Below, one piece after another: positions 33,147-42,235 of a DNA stretch of 64,000 nucleotides. A program made the translations under genes and the position numbers. The first letter of the stretch is position 1; every line of letters begins with the position of its first letter. Below the pieces are notes generated by a model. That model was given only the letters and a program-made list of their open reading frames with translations, was not told where the DNA came from and did not search any database. This DNA comes from UMGS1387 sp045541355 (GTDB lineage Bacteria > Bacillota > Clostridia > Oscillospirales > CAG-382), in NCBI GenBank assembly GCA_045541355.1, contig JAZQIW010000111.1, forward strand, positions 1 through 64,000, written 5' to 3'.

Positions 33147-34420
33147 ATTTCCACTCCTTTGTCACAATACACTACCTTGCCGTTATAAACAGTAAGCAGA
33201 CATTTTCCGTAAAGCTCTTTACCCTCAAAAGGAGTAAAGCGGCCTTTTGAAAGGAATTCTTCGGGGTTTACCGTATAATTTTCATTAACATCAAACAGTG
33301 CAAAATCGGCATGTTTTCCAACAGTAATATCATTTCCAATTCCGAATCTTTCTTTTGCATTATCATGCATAAGCTTCATCAAATGCTCCATTGAAATAAT
33401 TCCTGTTTTAACAAGGTATGTGTACATTACGGCAAAAGATGTTTCGATGCCGACAACACCCATAAGACTCTTTTCAAGTCCCCTCGACTTTTCCTCTGCC
33501 GAATGAGGTGCATGGTCAGTAGCTATCATATCAACGGTTCCATCAATAATTCCCTCAATAAGTGCAAGTCTATCCTCTTCGCCTCTTATAGGAGGATTCA
33601 TTTTAAAACGGGCATTCTCACATAAATCCATATCATTAAAAACAAGATAATGGGGAGCCGTTTCACAGGTAATGGAAATGCCGTTTTTCTTTGCCTGTCT
33701 TATCAGTTCAACACTTTCTTTGGCAGATATATGACAAACATGGTATCTGACACCCGTCTGCTTTACAAGCTCAATGTCCCTTTCAATCTGTTTCCACTCA
33801 CTTTCAGAGCATATACCTCTGTGTCCGTGAATACGTGCATATTCTCCGTCGTGAATATAACCGCCGCAAAGAAGGTCGTTGACCTCACAATGAGCAACAA
33901 TCATTTTATCAAGCTCTTTGGCACAAAGCATGGCTTGCTCCATCAATTCATCCTTTTGAACACCTCTGCCGTCATCGGAAAAGGCACATATATACTCTGC
34001 CATCTCATCAAAAGCCGAAAGCTTTTCGCCTTTTTGCCCTACCGTAATCGAGCCATAGGGATAAACACCTATAAGTGCATCTTTCTCAATAGCATCAAGC
34101 TGCACCTTAAGGTTTTCATAGCAATCGGGAACCGGACTCAGGTTTGGCATTGAACAAACATGAGTAAATCCGCCGTGTGCAGCGGCACGTGTACCCGTCT
34201 CAATAGTTTCTTTATAAATAAAACCCGGCTCACGCAGATGTACATGAACATCAATGAGTCCGGGAACAAGATAACAGCCCTCTGCATCAACAATGCGACA
34301 GCCTTCTTCAACTGATATATTCTCGGAAACAGAGGATATAACGCCATTTTCTACCAAAATATCGCATTTTTCAAAACAAGAATTTCTATAAACAAGCGCA
34401 TTTTTAACAAGAAAATTCAT
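33143..34420 (-). CDS. pyrC: Dihydroorotase, type I
   Basis: Closes carbamoyl aspartate to dihydroorotate. Metal ligands are all visible: 'DVHVHLREPG', the aspartate in 'AFSDDGRGV', histidines in 'IVAHCE' and 'YHVCHIS', and the aspartate in 'ATDHAPH'. 425 residues from ATG 34420, which has GGAGGATG; an in-frame ATG 75 bases upstream lies in the promoter region. First gene of the operon. Confidence 0.96.
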   Translation of the reverse strand: MNFLVKNALVYRNSCFEKCDILVENGVISSVSENISVEEGCRIVDAEGCYLVPGLIDVHVHLREPGFIYKETIETGTRAAAHGGFTHVCSMPNLSPVPDCYENLKVQLDAIEKDALIGVYPYGSITVGQKGEKLSAFDEMAEYICAFSDDGRGVQKDELMEQAMLCAKELDKMIVAHCEVNDLLCGGYIHDGEYARIHGHRGICSESEWKQIERDIELVKQTGVRYHVCHISAKESVELIRQAKKNGISITCETAPHYLVFNDMDLCENARFKMNPPIRGEEDRLALIEGIIDGTVDMIATDHAPHSAEEKSRGLEKSLMGVVGIETSFAVMYTYLVKTGIISMEHLMKLMHDNAKERFGIGNDITVGKHADFALFDVNENYTVNPEEFLSKGRFTPFEGKELYGKCLLTVYNGKVVYCDKGVEI

Positions 34421-34451
34421 AACATCCTCCACACTTTTCCTATTTAAAATG

Positions 34452-34480
34452 AGTATACTACAAAAGAGCCAAAATGTCAA
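34452..34480 (-). promoter_or_regulatory. Promoter of the pyr operon
   Basis: Minus strand TTGACA (34475-34480), 17 bp, TATACT (34452-34457). The start codon is only about 25 bases past the likely start site, so no PyrR-type leader is present. Confidence 0.88.
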
Positions 34481-34497
34481 TACAGGTTTATTCATAC

Positions 34498-34533
34498 CCG
34501 TAAAAAATCCTGCGGGTTATGTCCGCAGGATTT
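34498..34533 (-). terminator. Terminator overlapping the end of pflA
   Basis: AAATCCTGCGG-ACATAAC-CCGCAGGATTT followed by TTTACG on the minus strand. The pflA stop codon lies in the loop. Confidence 0.88.
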
Positions 34534-35221
34534 CATACAGCCCATCAAGCGTTTGTTTATCGGGAACATCGTATTTCGCGAAAGGAAACTCAATCCCCAT
34601 GTTGTCATATTTGACAGAACAAATTTTTCTGAAAGGCAGAAGCTCGACCTTTTCAACACAGCTATACCTGTCTCTCAAATTCCGAAGAAGCCTTGCATTT
34701 TGTTCATTATCGTTGAGTGTCGGAACTATCACCTGTCGCAGCCACACAGGAACACCCAAGCTATTGGAAAGCTCCAGAAACTCGAGGGGCACGGATATTG
34801 GCATCCCGACATAGCGTCTGTAATCGCCATCGTTTGTAAATTTAATATCAAGAAGCACTCTGTCGGTATATTCAAGAAGTCTTTCCACTTCAATTCCCGT
34901 TCTGAAACCCGATGTATCGAGACAGGTGTTTATTCCGCTTTCATGGCAAAGTCTAAACACTTCCGTCACAAACTCAGTCTGAAGCAACGGCTCTCCGCCG
35001 GAAACAGTAACACCGCCATCTTTTCCAAAATACTCTTTATACCTTTTTACCTTTTCAACTACTTCATACGGCTCAAACTCATTACCGCCGTTCAAATCCC
35101 AGGTATCGGGATTATGGCAATAACCGCATCTGAGGCCGCAGCCCTGCATAAACACGACAAAGCGAACACCCGGTCCGTCAGTTGCACCAAGGCTTTGAAA
35201 GGAATGTATTCTCCCCGTCAT
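34517..35221 (-). CDS. pflA: Pyruvate formate-lyase activating enzyme (radical SAM)
   Basis: Installs the glycyl radical on PflB. The radical SAM cysteines are in 'GCGLRCGYCHNPDTWD' near residue 30, and 'TVSGGEPLLQ' binds SAM. 234 residues. The start overlaps the pflB stop by 4 bp. Confidence 0.96.
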   Translation of the reverse strand: MTGRIHSFQSLGATDGPGVRFVVFMQGCGLRCGYCHNPDTWDLNGGNEFEPYEVVEKVKRYKEYFGKDGGVTVSGGEPLLQTEFVTEVFRLCHESGINTCLDTSGFRTGIEVERLLEYTDRVLLDIKFTNDGDYRRYVGMPISVPLEFLELSNSLGVPVWLRQVIVPTLNDNEQNARLLRNLRDRYSCVEKVELLPFRKICSVKYDNMGIEFPFAKYDVPDKQTLDGLYEILRT

Positions 35222-37449
35222 ATTGCCTCATGGAAGGTACGGCTGATTACCTCTCTCTGCTGCTCACGGCTTAGCTTATTGAAGTTCACGGCATATCCCG
35301 ACACCCTGATAGTAAGGTTAGGATACTTTTCAGGATTGTCGTAAGCATCCATAAGTGTCTCTCTGTTCAGCACATTTACATTTATATGATGCGCCTTTTT
35401 TAAGAAATAACCGTCAAGTATCGCGACAAGGTTAGTAACTCTTTCGTCATTGCTCTTTCCGAGTGCCTCGGGTGTGATTGAAAAGGTGTTGGAAATACCG
35501 TCGCGGCAGTCATCATACGAAAGCTTTGCAACGGAATTAAGTGATGCAAGAGCACCGTTTTCTTCTCTGTTATGCATGGGGTTGGCACCGGGTGCAAAAG
35601 GAGCTGACGCCTTTCTTCCGTCGGGTGTAGCACCTGTATTCTTGCCGTACATGACGTTTGACGTAATAGTAAGAACAGAAAGGGTATGAACGGCGTGTCT
35701 ATATGTAGGAGTCTTTCTGAGTTCTGTAATAACCCTATGTGTCATATCCTTTGCAATAAGGTCAACTCTGTCATCATCGTTTCCGTATTTCGGAAAATCT
35801 CCGACAGTTTCAAAGTCTACAATGTATCCTTCAGAATTCTTTATAGGCTTGACACTTGCATATTTTATGGCAGAAAACGAGTCGGTAACAACAGAAAGAC
35901 CTGCTATACCAAACGCCATGAGACGTTCAACATTTGTATCATGAAGTGACATCTGAATCTTTTCATAGCAATACTTATCGTGCATATAATGAATGACATT
36001 CATGGTGTTTACATACAGCTTCATAAGCCACTCATTATAGATATCAAATCGTTCAAGAACCTCATCATAATCAAGCTTTTCGCCGTCCATTACAGGCATT
36101 TGAGGACCAATATGCATACCGCTTGTTGTATCATAGCCGCCATTAATTGCAATAAGCAAAAGCTTTGCAAGATTTGCCCTTGCACCGAAAAACTGCATTT
36201 GCTTTCCGATTTTCATGGCAGAAACGCAGCAGGCTATTGCATAGTCATCACCGTAATGAGGGCGCATGACATCATCATTCTCATACTGAATAGAATCTGT
36301 ATCTTTTGACACCTTAGCACAAAAACGCTTGAAGCTTTCGGGAAGATGCACCGACCAGAGAATGGTGAGATTAGGCTCAGGAGAAGAGCCGAGAGTATAG
36401 AGAGTATTAAGAACACGGAAGCTTGTCTTGGTTACAAGTGTTCTACCGTCTTCACCCATGCCTCCGACAGCCTCGGTAATCCACATCGGGTCTCCGCCGA
36501 ATAGCTCATTATATTCGGGTGTTCTCAGGTGTCTTGCCATTCTGAGCTTCATAACAAAGTCATCCATGAGCTCCTGTGCCTGTTCTTCCGTAAGAATACC
36601 GAGCGCAATATCTCTTTCAAAGTAAATATCAAAGAACGTACTTACTCTGCCAAGACTCATCGCTGCACCGTTCTGTTCTTTTATGGCTCCGAGATAGGCA
36701 AAGTATGTCCATTGTATTGCTTCCCTTGCGTTCTTGGCAGGCTCTGAAATGTCATAGCCGTACATGGCTGCCATTTCTTTAAGCTTTCCGAGAAAGCTTA
36801 TCTGCTGGAAAAGCTCCTCATCGAGACGAATTGTATCTGTAAAAAATGCATCGTCTGCAAGGCGCGACTTATCCATTTTCTTTTCCTCAATAAGTCTATC
36901 GACACCGTACAGCGCCACACGTCTGTAATCGCCGATAATTCTGCCTCTGCCGTATGCGTCGGGAAGACCTGTTATAACATGGCACTTTCTTGCCGCCCTC
37001 ATTTCATCGGTATAAGCACGAAAGACGCCGTCGTTATGGGTTGTTCTGTACTTGAACTCATCCTGAATCTTTCTGCTGAGCTCATATCCATAAGCTTCAC
37101 AAGCCTGCTTTGCCATTCTTATACCGCCAAACGGGCATACTCCGCGCTTCAGGGGGCGGTTGGTCTGAAGACCTACTATAAGCTCATTATCCTTATCGAG
37201 ATATCCCGGTGAATATGCTGTCAGCGAAGAAACTGTTGCGGTATCAATATCAAGAACGCCCCCATACTGTCTCTCAAGCTCAAAAAGCGATTCAAGCTTT
37301 TTCATAAGAGAGCGAGTTCTTTCGGTAGCTCCCACAAGAAATTCTTCATCACCTTCATAAGGCTTATAGTTCTTTTGGATAAAGTCGCGGACATTAATTT
37401 CATCTTTCCAAGCACCGTCGACAAATCCGTTCCAGTTAATATGTTTCAT
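35218..37449 (-). CDS. pflB: Pyruvate formate-lyase
   Basis: Converts pyruvate and CoA to acetyl-CoA and formate. The active-site cysteine pair is in 'IACCVSAMKIGK' near residue 405, and the radical glycine is in 'RVSGYAVNFNKL' near 718. 743 residues, full length. TAAGGAGGTAAG precedes the ATG. Expression is governed by the ZTP riboswitch in its 5' leader. Confidence 0.97.
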   Translation of the reverse strand: MKHINWNGFVDGAWKDEINVRDFIQKNYKPYEGDEEFLVGATERTRSLMKKLESLFELERQYGGVLDIDTATVSSLTAYSPGYLDKDNELIVGLQTNRPLKRGVCPFGGIRMAKQACEAYGYELSRKIQDEFKYRTTHNDGVFRAYTDEMRAARKCHVITGLPDAYGRGRIIGDYRRVALYGVDRLIEEKKMDKSRLADDAFFTDTIRLDEELFQQISFLGKLKEMAAMYGYDISEPAKNAREAIQWTYFAYLGAIKEQNGAAMSLGRVSTFFDIYFERDIALGILTEEQAQELMDDFVMKLRMARHLRTPEYNELFGGDPMWITEAVGGMGEDGRTLVTKTSFRVLNTLYTLGSSPEPNLTILWSVHLPESFKRFCAKVSKDTDSIQYENDDVMRPHYGDDYAIACCVSAMKIGKQMQFFGARANLAKLLLIAINGGYDTTSGMHIGPQMPVMDGEKLDYDEVLERFDIYNEWLMKLYVNTMNVIHYMHDKYCYEKIQMSLHDTNVERLMAFGIAGLSVVTDSFSAIKYASVKPIKNSEGYIVDFETVGDFPKYGNDDDRVDLIAKDMTHRVITELRKTPTYRHAVHTLSVLTITSNVMYGKNTGATPDGRKASAPFAPGANPMHNREENGALASLNSVAKLSYDDCRDGISNTFSITPEALGKSNDERVTNLVAILDGYFLKKAHHINVNVLNRETLMDAYDNPEKYPNLTIRVSGYAVNFNKLSREQQREVISRTFHEAI

Positions 37450-37483
37450 ATAGTCTTACCTCCTTATGAGATAGTTTAAACAA

Positions 37484-37523
37484 CAAAAAAGGCAATTCAA
37501 TTCCATAACAGAACGAATTGCCC
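37484..37523 (-). terminator. Expression-platform terminator of the ZTP riboswitch
   Basis: GGCAATTC pairs with GAATTGCC around a 16-base loop, followed by TTTTTTGTTG (minus strand). The 5' arm starts inside the conserved CTGGGC of the aptamer, so ligand binding and terminator formation compete. Confidence 0.88.
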
Positions 37524-37594
37524 AGACGGTCGGCTAAAACAATATTACATTCCCTTAGCGTCATGCCGCTTGAATCCGTCAGTCATGTAATATT
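37518..37594 (-). ncRNA. ZTP riboswitch (pfl motif)
   Basis: On the minus strand a P1 helix (AATATTACAT 37585-37594 with ATGTAATATT 37541-37550) encloses ATGACTGACGG, a small AGCG/CGCT hairpin and AAGGGA, and is followed 7 bases later by CCGACCGTCTGGGCA. These match the pfl motif: the GACUGGCG element, the GGGA element and the near-invariant CCGCCUGGGC pseudoknot strand. The ligand is ZTP/ZMP, which builds up when 10-formyl-THF is short; binding turns the gene on. It lies between the promoter and pflB, the association that gave the motif its name. Confidence 0.92.
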
Positions 37595-37608
37595 TACCTT
37601 GTATTGAC

Positions 37609-37637
37609 ATTATACACAAGATATTGTGGTTTGTCAA
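37609..37637 (-). promoter_or_regulatory. Promoter of pflB-pflA
   Basis: Minus strand TTGACA (37632-37637), 17 bp, TATAAT (37609-37614), both consensus; transcription starts just before the riboswitch. Confidence 0.92.
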
Positions 37638-37719
37638 TTATTATTTTGCCAAAATTTAATTTATTTTGACATAAATATTTGTGCATTATAGCTATTACAT
37701 ATTTGTAATGATTACATAT

Positions 37720-38523
37720 TCAACAAAGCTTTTCGCAAGTTTCCGCAGCATAATCGCCGAGCTTTTTACCTGCAAGAAGTCCTATAAGCTCCTGTCCGCT
37801 TGTACTGTAATGGCCGAAAGCTTCAGGATTCATATATTTATCTATATAGAAAATTTCCTCGGTAATTTCCGTAAGCATAATAAAGCCGTCATGCTCCCTG
37901 CATACTTCTTTCTGTGCATTGATAATTTCAAAATCGTATTCATCCATTGAAAATCTGCCAACCAAAATATTTCCGAATTTTTCAACGCCCAAATCCTCTT
38001 GCAGCGATTCATAAAGAGCAACCATCTGCTTTTTATATTCATCCTTTGATTTTTTTGCAAGTGCATCGCTTTCGCCCTGAAGCCAAACAAAATAGACATG
38101 CTCCGGCTGTGTCAGCTCAATTGCTTTTCTTGCCTTTTTACAAAGCATCTCATATCCAAGTGCTCCCCTTTGCCAATAATCAATGGTTGTTCCACCCTTT
38201 GCAGCATGAACGGCAATTACATTTCTGCCCGATGCCTTAACATAGCTTTTGCAGAAAAAAGGAACGGGATTTGTTCTTTTTCTCCATGCGCCGAGCAGTG
38301 CACAGTTTTGGGTTGTTCCCCAGCCGTCACGGTGTCTCGGCAGAAAGAACTTTCCGTCATTGCTGATGGTTTCACCTGCCGGATGCTTCAAAGGAACGAG
38401 CTTATTCTCAAGATATCTGTATTCAAGTGCGCCTTCAACGGGGGCGTTATCCTCGGGCATTCTTTCAGCCTCGCCCTCCATATTACTCTGTCCCGAAAAA
38501 ATAATAAGGTCTGTTTTTTTCAT
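37720..38523 (-). CDS. SGNH-type carbohydrate acetylesterase (SASA/CE6-like)
   Basis: A 267-residue protein with no signal peptide. 'IIFSGQSNMEG' at the N-terminus holds the catalytic serine, 'HAAKGGTTIDYW' and 'FVWLQGESDA' are blocks II and III, and a C-terminal 'FGHYSTSG' supplies the His. This is the sialate O-acetylesterase/acetylxylan esterase family, so it probably deacetylates imported oligosaccharides. It lies 9 bp after the YitT gene. Confidence 0.85.
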   Translation of the reverse strand: MKKTDLIIFSGQSNMEGEAERMPEDNAPVEGALEYRYLENKLVPLKHPAGETISNDGKFFLPRHRDGWGTTQNCALLGAWRKRTNPVPFFCKSYVKASGRNVIAVHAAKGGTTIDYWQRGALGYEMLCKKARKAIELTQPEHVYFVWLQGESDALAKKSKDEYKKQMVALYESLQEDLGVEKFGNILVGRFSMDEYDFEIINAQKEVCREHDGFIMLTEITEEIFYIDKYMNPEAFGHYSTSGQELIGLLAGKKLGDYAAETCEKLC

Positions 38524-38532
38524 TATGTTCTC

Positions 38533-39435
38533 CTATTTAACTCTTACAAAATTTCCAAAGGTATCACTTACAGTCTCAGCAAAAGAAAATGTATTATCAT
38601 ACTTTTTCAGAATGTTCTGAAGCTCTGTTATCTGATGTTTATTTATAACACATATCAAAACGGTTCTTTCATCTCTGTTAAAAGAGCCGATTGCAGAAAT
38701 TTCGGTTGCACTGTGATGCAGTCCGTTGATTATTTCATCTGTAATTTCAGCCGGGTGCTTTGTGATAATCGTAAATTTAACTGCAGATTTAATTCCTTTA
38801 AGCATCCTATCCCCGACAAAGCTTGAAATAAAGCAGTACATGATGCACAGACATATGGGCTTGTAATCATAGATTATACTGCCCGAAGCATCGGTTTTTG
38901 CATATACGAAAAAGGAGGCAATTGCAACAATCGCATTAAGAGAAAAAGTAATCCAAAAGAAATTTAAAGCCGCATTCTTCTTACTGATATATTTTGATAT
39001 AATATCCGTTCCGCCCGTTGATGCCCTGTTCTTAAAGCATATGCCGTAAACTAAACCGCTCAGAGTTCCGCTCAAGATAACGGGATAAATTGTGTCATGG
39101 CCGCCGGCATTATACTGAAATGCGGAAAGTCCAATATGCTGCAAATACAGGAAAACCAAGGAATAAACAACGCAAAAGCAAAGTGAACGCGAGGCAAACT
39201 GCTTGTTGATGAAAAAAAACGCAAACACGCACAGCGGAATATTAATAATAAGAGACATAAAGCCGATGGAAAATCCGGTCTTATACTGTACCATGGTTGC
39301 AATACCGTTAAGTCCCGCCGGAGCAAATCCGTTCTTTACTATAAACAATTGATAAACAAACGCCAAAAGCACCGCCGCAAAAATTATGCTGACATATTCT
39401 TTTAAATCTATTAACCGTTTGAAATGATTTTTCAT
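38533..39435 (-). CDS. YitT family membrane protein
   Basis: A 300-residue protein with five or six membrane helices and a C-terminal DUF2179 domain. Family blocks are 'NGFAPAGLNGIATMV', 'GRASTGGTDIISKY' (seen as 'RASTGGTDIIS') and 'CVINKHQITELQNIL'. The transported molecule is not established for the family. First gene of a two-gene operon with the SGNH esterase. Confidence 0.9.
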   Translation of the reverse strand: MKNHFKRLIDLKEYVSIIFAAVLLAFVYQLFIVKNGFAPAGLNGIATMVQYKTGFSIGFMSLIINIPLCVFAFFFINKQFASRSLCFCVVYSLVFLYLQHIGLSAFQYNAGGHDTIYPVILSGTLSGLVYGICFKNRASTGGTDIISKYISKKNAALNFFWITFSLNAIVAIASFFVYAKTDASGSIIYDYKPICLCIMYCFISSFVGDRMLKGIKSAVKFTIITKHPAEITDEIINGLHHSATEISAIGSFNRDERTVLICVINKHQITELQNILKKYDNTFSFAETVSDTFGNFVRVK

Positions 39436-39466
39436 AACAACAACCTCAATATATCTTTATATTTCA

Positions 39467-39505
39467 AGTCTAACACCAAAAAATCAATTTGTCAATCAGC
39501 TGATT
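39467..39505 (-). promoter_or_regulatory. YitT promoter with overlapping palindrome
   Basis: Minus strand TTGACA (39490-39495), 17 bp, TAGACT (39467-39472). A perfect 12-bp palindrome AATCAGCTGATT (39494-39505) touches the -35 box and extends imperfectly, as an operator would. Confidence 0.65.
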
Positions 39506-39568
39506 TGAAAACACTTTCCATGAAAAGAAAAAGTATTGTTAAAGATTTCAAAAAAATCAAAAAAGCAC

Positions 39569-39597
39569 TTGACAATTTATTTCAGTTGTGCTACAAT
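39569..39597 (+). promoter_or_regulatory. Promoter of the two tRNA-Ser genes
   Basis: TTGACA (39569-39574), 17 bp, TACAAT (39592-39597), 33 bases before tRNA-Ser(TGA). Confidence 0.88.
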
Positions 39598-39629
39598 ATC
39601 ATGCGTTGGGTCGCACCGAGAATATATTT

Positions 39630-39718
<89 letters not shown>

Positions 39719-39749
39719 CCAACTAATTTTATACACTGATTTTCACTAT

Positions 39750-39839
39750 GCAGAAGTACTCAAGTGGTGAAGAGGCGCCCCTGCTAAGGGTGTAGGTCGG
39801 GCAACCGGCGCGAGAGTTCAAATCTCTCCTTCTGCGCCA
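39750..39839 (+). tRNA. tRNA-Ser (GCT)
   Basis: Class II tRNA with long variable arm, acceptor GCAGAAG/CTTCTGC, discriminator G, encoded CCA, and anticodon loop CTGCTAA giving GCT. Same transcript as tRNA-Ser(TGA). Confidence 0.95.
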
Positions 39840-39842
39840 GTT

Positions 39843-39880
39843 AAAGAGCATTCGTTTGAATGCTCTTTTTCTTTTTCTTT
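39843..39880 (+). terminator. Terminator of the tRNA-Ser operon
   Basis: AAAGAGCATTC-GTTT-GAATGCTCTTT followed by TTCTTTTTCTTTT. Confidence 0.93.
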
Positions 39881-39905
39881 TACATCTATGCAACTTTTAC
39901 TTCAG

Positions 39906-39956
39906 AACAGTCTAATATTAAGCATTTATTAACAAAATCATGTTAGACTAACTGTT
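39906..39956. promoter_or_regulatory. Inverted repeat upstream of copA, candidate operator
   Basis: AACAGTCTAA on the left is answered by TTAGACTAACTGTT on the right, with AGTCTAA/TTAGACT (39909-39915, 39943-39949) as the exact core. It lies just before copA and could bind a copper-responsive regulator; it does not match the known CopY or CsoR boxes. Confidence 0.35.
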
Positions 39957-39972
39957 GAAAGGTTGTGAGTAA

Positions 39973-42201
39973 ATGAAAGCATCATATGACATATACGGAA
40001 TGAACTGTGCTGCCTGCAGCGCTGCCGTAGAACGCTCTGTTAAAGCCATTGGCATAGACAATGTTTCGGTTAACCTGATTTCGGGTGTAATGAAGGTCGA
40101 ATATGACGAGGGGTCTGCAACCGACAACGAGATTATAAAAGCTGTGCAAAATGCAGGGTTTGGCATTGAGCACGCAAAGAGTGCTGCTGAAAAAAGACGA
40201 ATACTTCAGGAAAACAACATTCGCGCCCATAAAAATCTATTCCGTCGTTTAATTGCATCGGTATGCATAATGCTTGTGCTTATGTACATTGCAATGGGAC
40301 ATATGTGGTCTTTGCCTTTTCCCTCTTTTTTGAAAAATCCGTTAATTCTGGCAATAACTCAGTTTTTATTAACTGTTCCGATTATCATTATTAACCGTTC
40401 ATACTTCACAAACGGCATAAAGCATCTTTTCAAGAGAACACCGAACATGGATTCTCTTATTGCCATCGGCTCTTCTGCTGCAATTATCTACGGTATTTTT
40501 GCGATTTTCAAAATTGCTCTCGGCGATGACAGCTACATTCACGATTTATACTTTGAAACTGCCGCCATGATACCCACTCTTGTAACAATAGGCAAATACC
40601 TTGAAGGCCGTTCAAGAAGCGGCACATCAAAAGCTCTTGATATGCTGATAGACCTGACTCCGAAAAAGGCACTTATTCTAACACCTGACGGTGAAAAGGA
40701 AACAGACATATCACATCTTTCCGAAAAGGATACCGTAATAGTAAAGCCGGGGGCATCCTTTCCCTGTGACGGCACAGTAATATCGGGTGAAAGCTATGTC
40801 GATGAATCGAGTCTTACGGGTGAGAGCATTCCTGTTTTCAAAAAAAACGGCGACAAGGTTAATGCGGGAACAATTAACACAAACGGAACGCTTACGATTA
40901 CCGCCGAGAAGGTGGGCGACGACACAGTAATTTCGGGTATCATAAAGCTTGTTGAAGAAGCCTCAGGCTCAAAGGCACCGATTTCAAGACTTGCTGACAG
41001 AATCAGCGCGGTGTTTGTACCGTGTGTTATAGTATTATCAGTCATAACAGCGGTTATCTGGTTAATTTTCGGCGCTGACTTTGAATTTGCCTTTTCAAGA
41101 GCTATTTGCGTGCTTGTAATATCCTGCCCCTGTTCTCTCGGTCTTGCGACTCCGATAGCGGTAACTGTCGGAACGGGTGTAGCGGCAAGAGAAGGTATTC
41201 TCATCAAAAATGCAGCGACCTTGGAGGAGCTTGGCAGAATTAACACAGTACTTTTTGACAAAACAGGTACTCTTACCGAGGGAAATCCCGTCGTTACTGA
41301 TATAATCCCGGCTGATGGTCAAATAGAAGACGAATTTCTTAGAATCTGCGCCTCACTGGAAGCCTTATCCGAGCATCCTCTCGGAAAAGCCATTGTTAAC
41401 GAGGCAAAGCACAGAAAGCTTTCCTTAGATAATGCCGAAAGCTTTGAGGCTATCCCGGGCAAAGGAATGCATGCCATAATGGGAGGAAAAAAGTATTACG
41501 GCGGAAGCTTTGCTTTATTCGAAAGCATGGGTACCGGTATTGACAATGATATTATAAGCAAGTACAATGAGCTTTGTGAGTCCGGAAAAACGCCTTTATT
41601 CTTTTCCCGAGAGGGACAATATCTCGGCTGTATTGCCGTTTCAGACAGACCAAGAGCTGACAGCAAATCAGCTATTGACAAGCTAAAGGAGTTTGGTATA
41701 AAATCAGTTATGATTACCGGTGACAATGAGCTTACGGCAAAAGCAATTGCAGACGAAGTCGGTATAGATGAGGTTTGTGCAAAAGTAAGTCCTTCGGAAA
41801 AGGAACAATATGTAAAAAAGTATCAGAATGACACCTCAAAGGTTGCCATGTGCGGTGACGGCATCAATGACTCACCTGCTCTTGCAAGAGCAGATGTGGG
41901 TATTTCGGTATCGAAAGGAACGGATACTGCCCTTGAAACAAGCGATGTAATACTCATGCACAACGATGTTTATTCTGTACCAAGAGCAATTGCTCTCAGC
42001 AAAAGCACGATTTCAAACATAAAGCTTAGTCTTTTCTGGGCACTGCTTTACAACTGCATCGGCATTCCTGTTGCCGCCGGTGTTCTCTACCCCATGTTCG
42101 GAATAACTCTTAGTCCAATGATAGGAGCTGCCGCCATGAGCCTCAGTTCAATCTGCGTTGTCCTTAACGCTTTACGTTTATTGAATTTTTCTTTTAAATA
42201 A
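39973..42201 (+). CDS. copA: Copper-exporting P1B-type ATPase
   Basis: A 742-residue heavy-metal ATPase. One N-terminal HMA domain with 'GMNCAACSAA', the ion-binding 'CPCSLGLATP' near residue 384, phosphorylation site 'DKTGTLTEG' near 428, 'HPLGKAI' of the nucleotide domain, and 'GDGINDSPAL' near 627. The CPC motif indicates Cu(I). AAAGGTTGTG precedes the ATG. Followed by its chaperone. Confidence 0.95.
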   Translation: MKASYDIYGMNCAACSAAVERSVKAIGIDNVSVNLISGVMKVEYDEGSATDNEIIKAVQNAGFGIEHAKSAAEKRRILQENNIRAHKNLFRRLIASVCIMLVLMYIAMGHMWSLPFPSFLKNPLILAITQFLLTVPIIIINRSYFTNGIKHLFKRTPNMDSLIAIGSSAAIIYGIFAIFKIALGDDSYIHDLYFETAAMIPTLVTIGKYLEGRSRSGTSKALDMLIDLTPKKALILTPDGEKETDISHLSEKDTVIVKPGASFPCDGTVISGESYVDESSLTGESIPVFKKNGDKVNAGTINTNGTLTITAEKVGDDTVISGIIKLVEEASGSKAPISRLADRISAVFVPCVIVLSVITAVIWLIFGADFEFAFSRAICVLVISCPCSLGLATPIAVTVGTGVAAREGILIKNAATLEELGRINTVLFDKTGTLTEGNPVVTDIIPADGQIEDEFLRICASLEALSEHPLGKAIVNEAKHRKLSLDNAESFEAIPGKGMHAIMGGKKYYGGSFALFESMGTGIDNDIISKYNELCESGKTPLFFSREGQYLGCIAVSDRPRADSKSAIDKLKEFGIKSVMITGDNELTAKAIADEVGIDEVCAKVSPSEKEQYVKKYQNDTSKVAMCGDGINDSPALARADVGISVSKGTDTALETSDVILMHNDVYSVPRAIALSKSTISNIKLSLFWALLYNCIGIPVAAGVLYPMFGITLSPMIGAAAMSLSSICVVLNALRLLNFSFK

Positions 42202-42235
42202 TATACAATTCATTATTTGAGAAAGGATGTTTATA

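Noticed and set aside
34421..34452. PyrR attenuator or reiterative-transcription control of pyrC
   Set aside because: The leader is about 25 bases and the start-site sequence does not give a clear slippage run at a proper distance from the -10.
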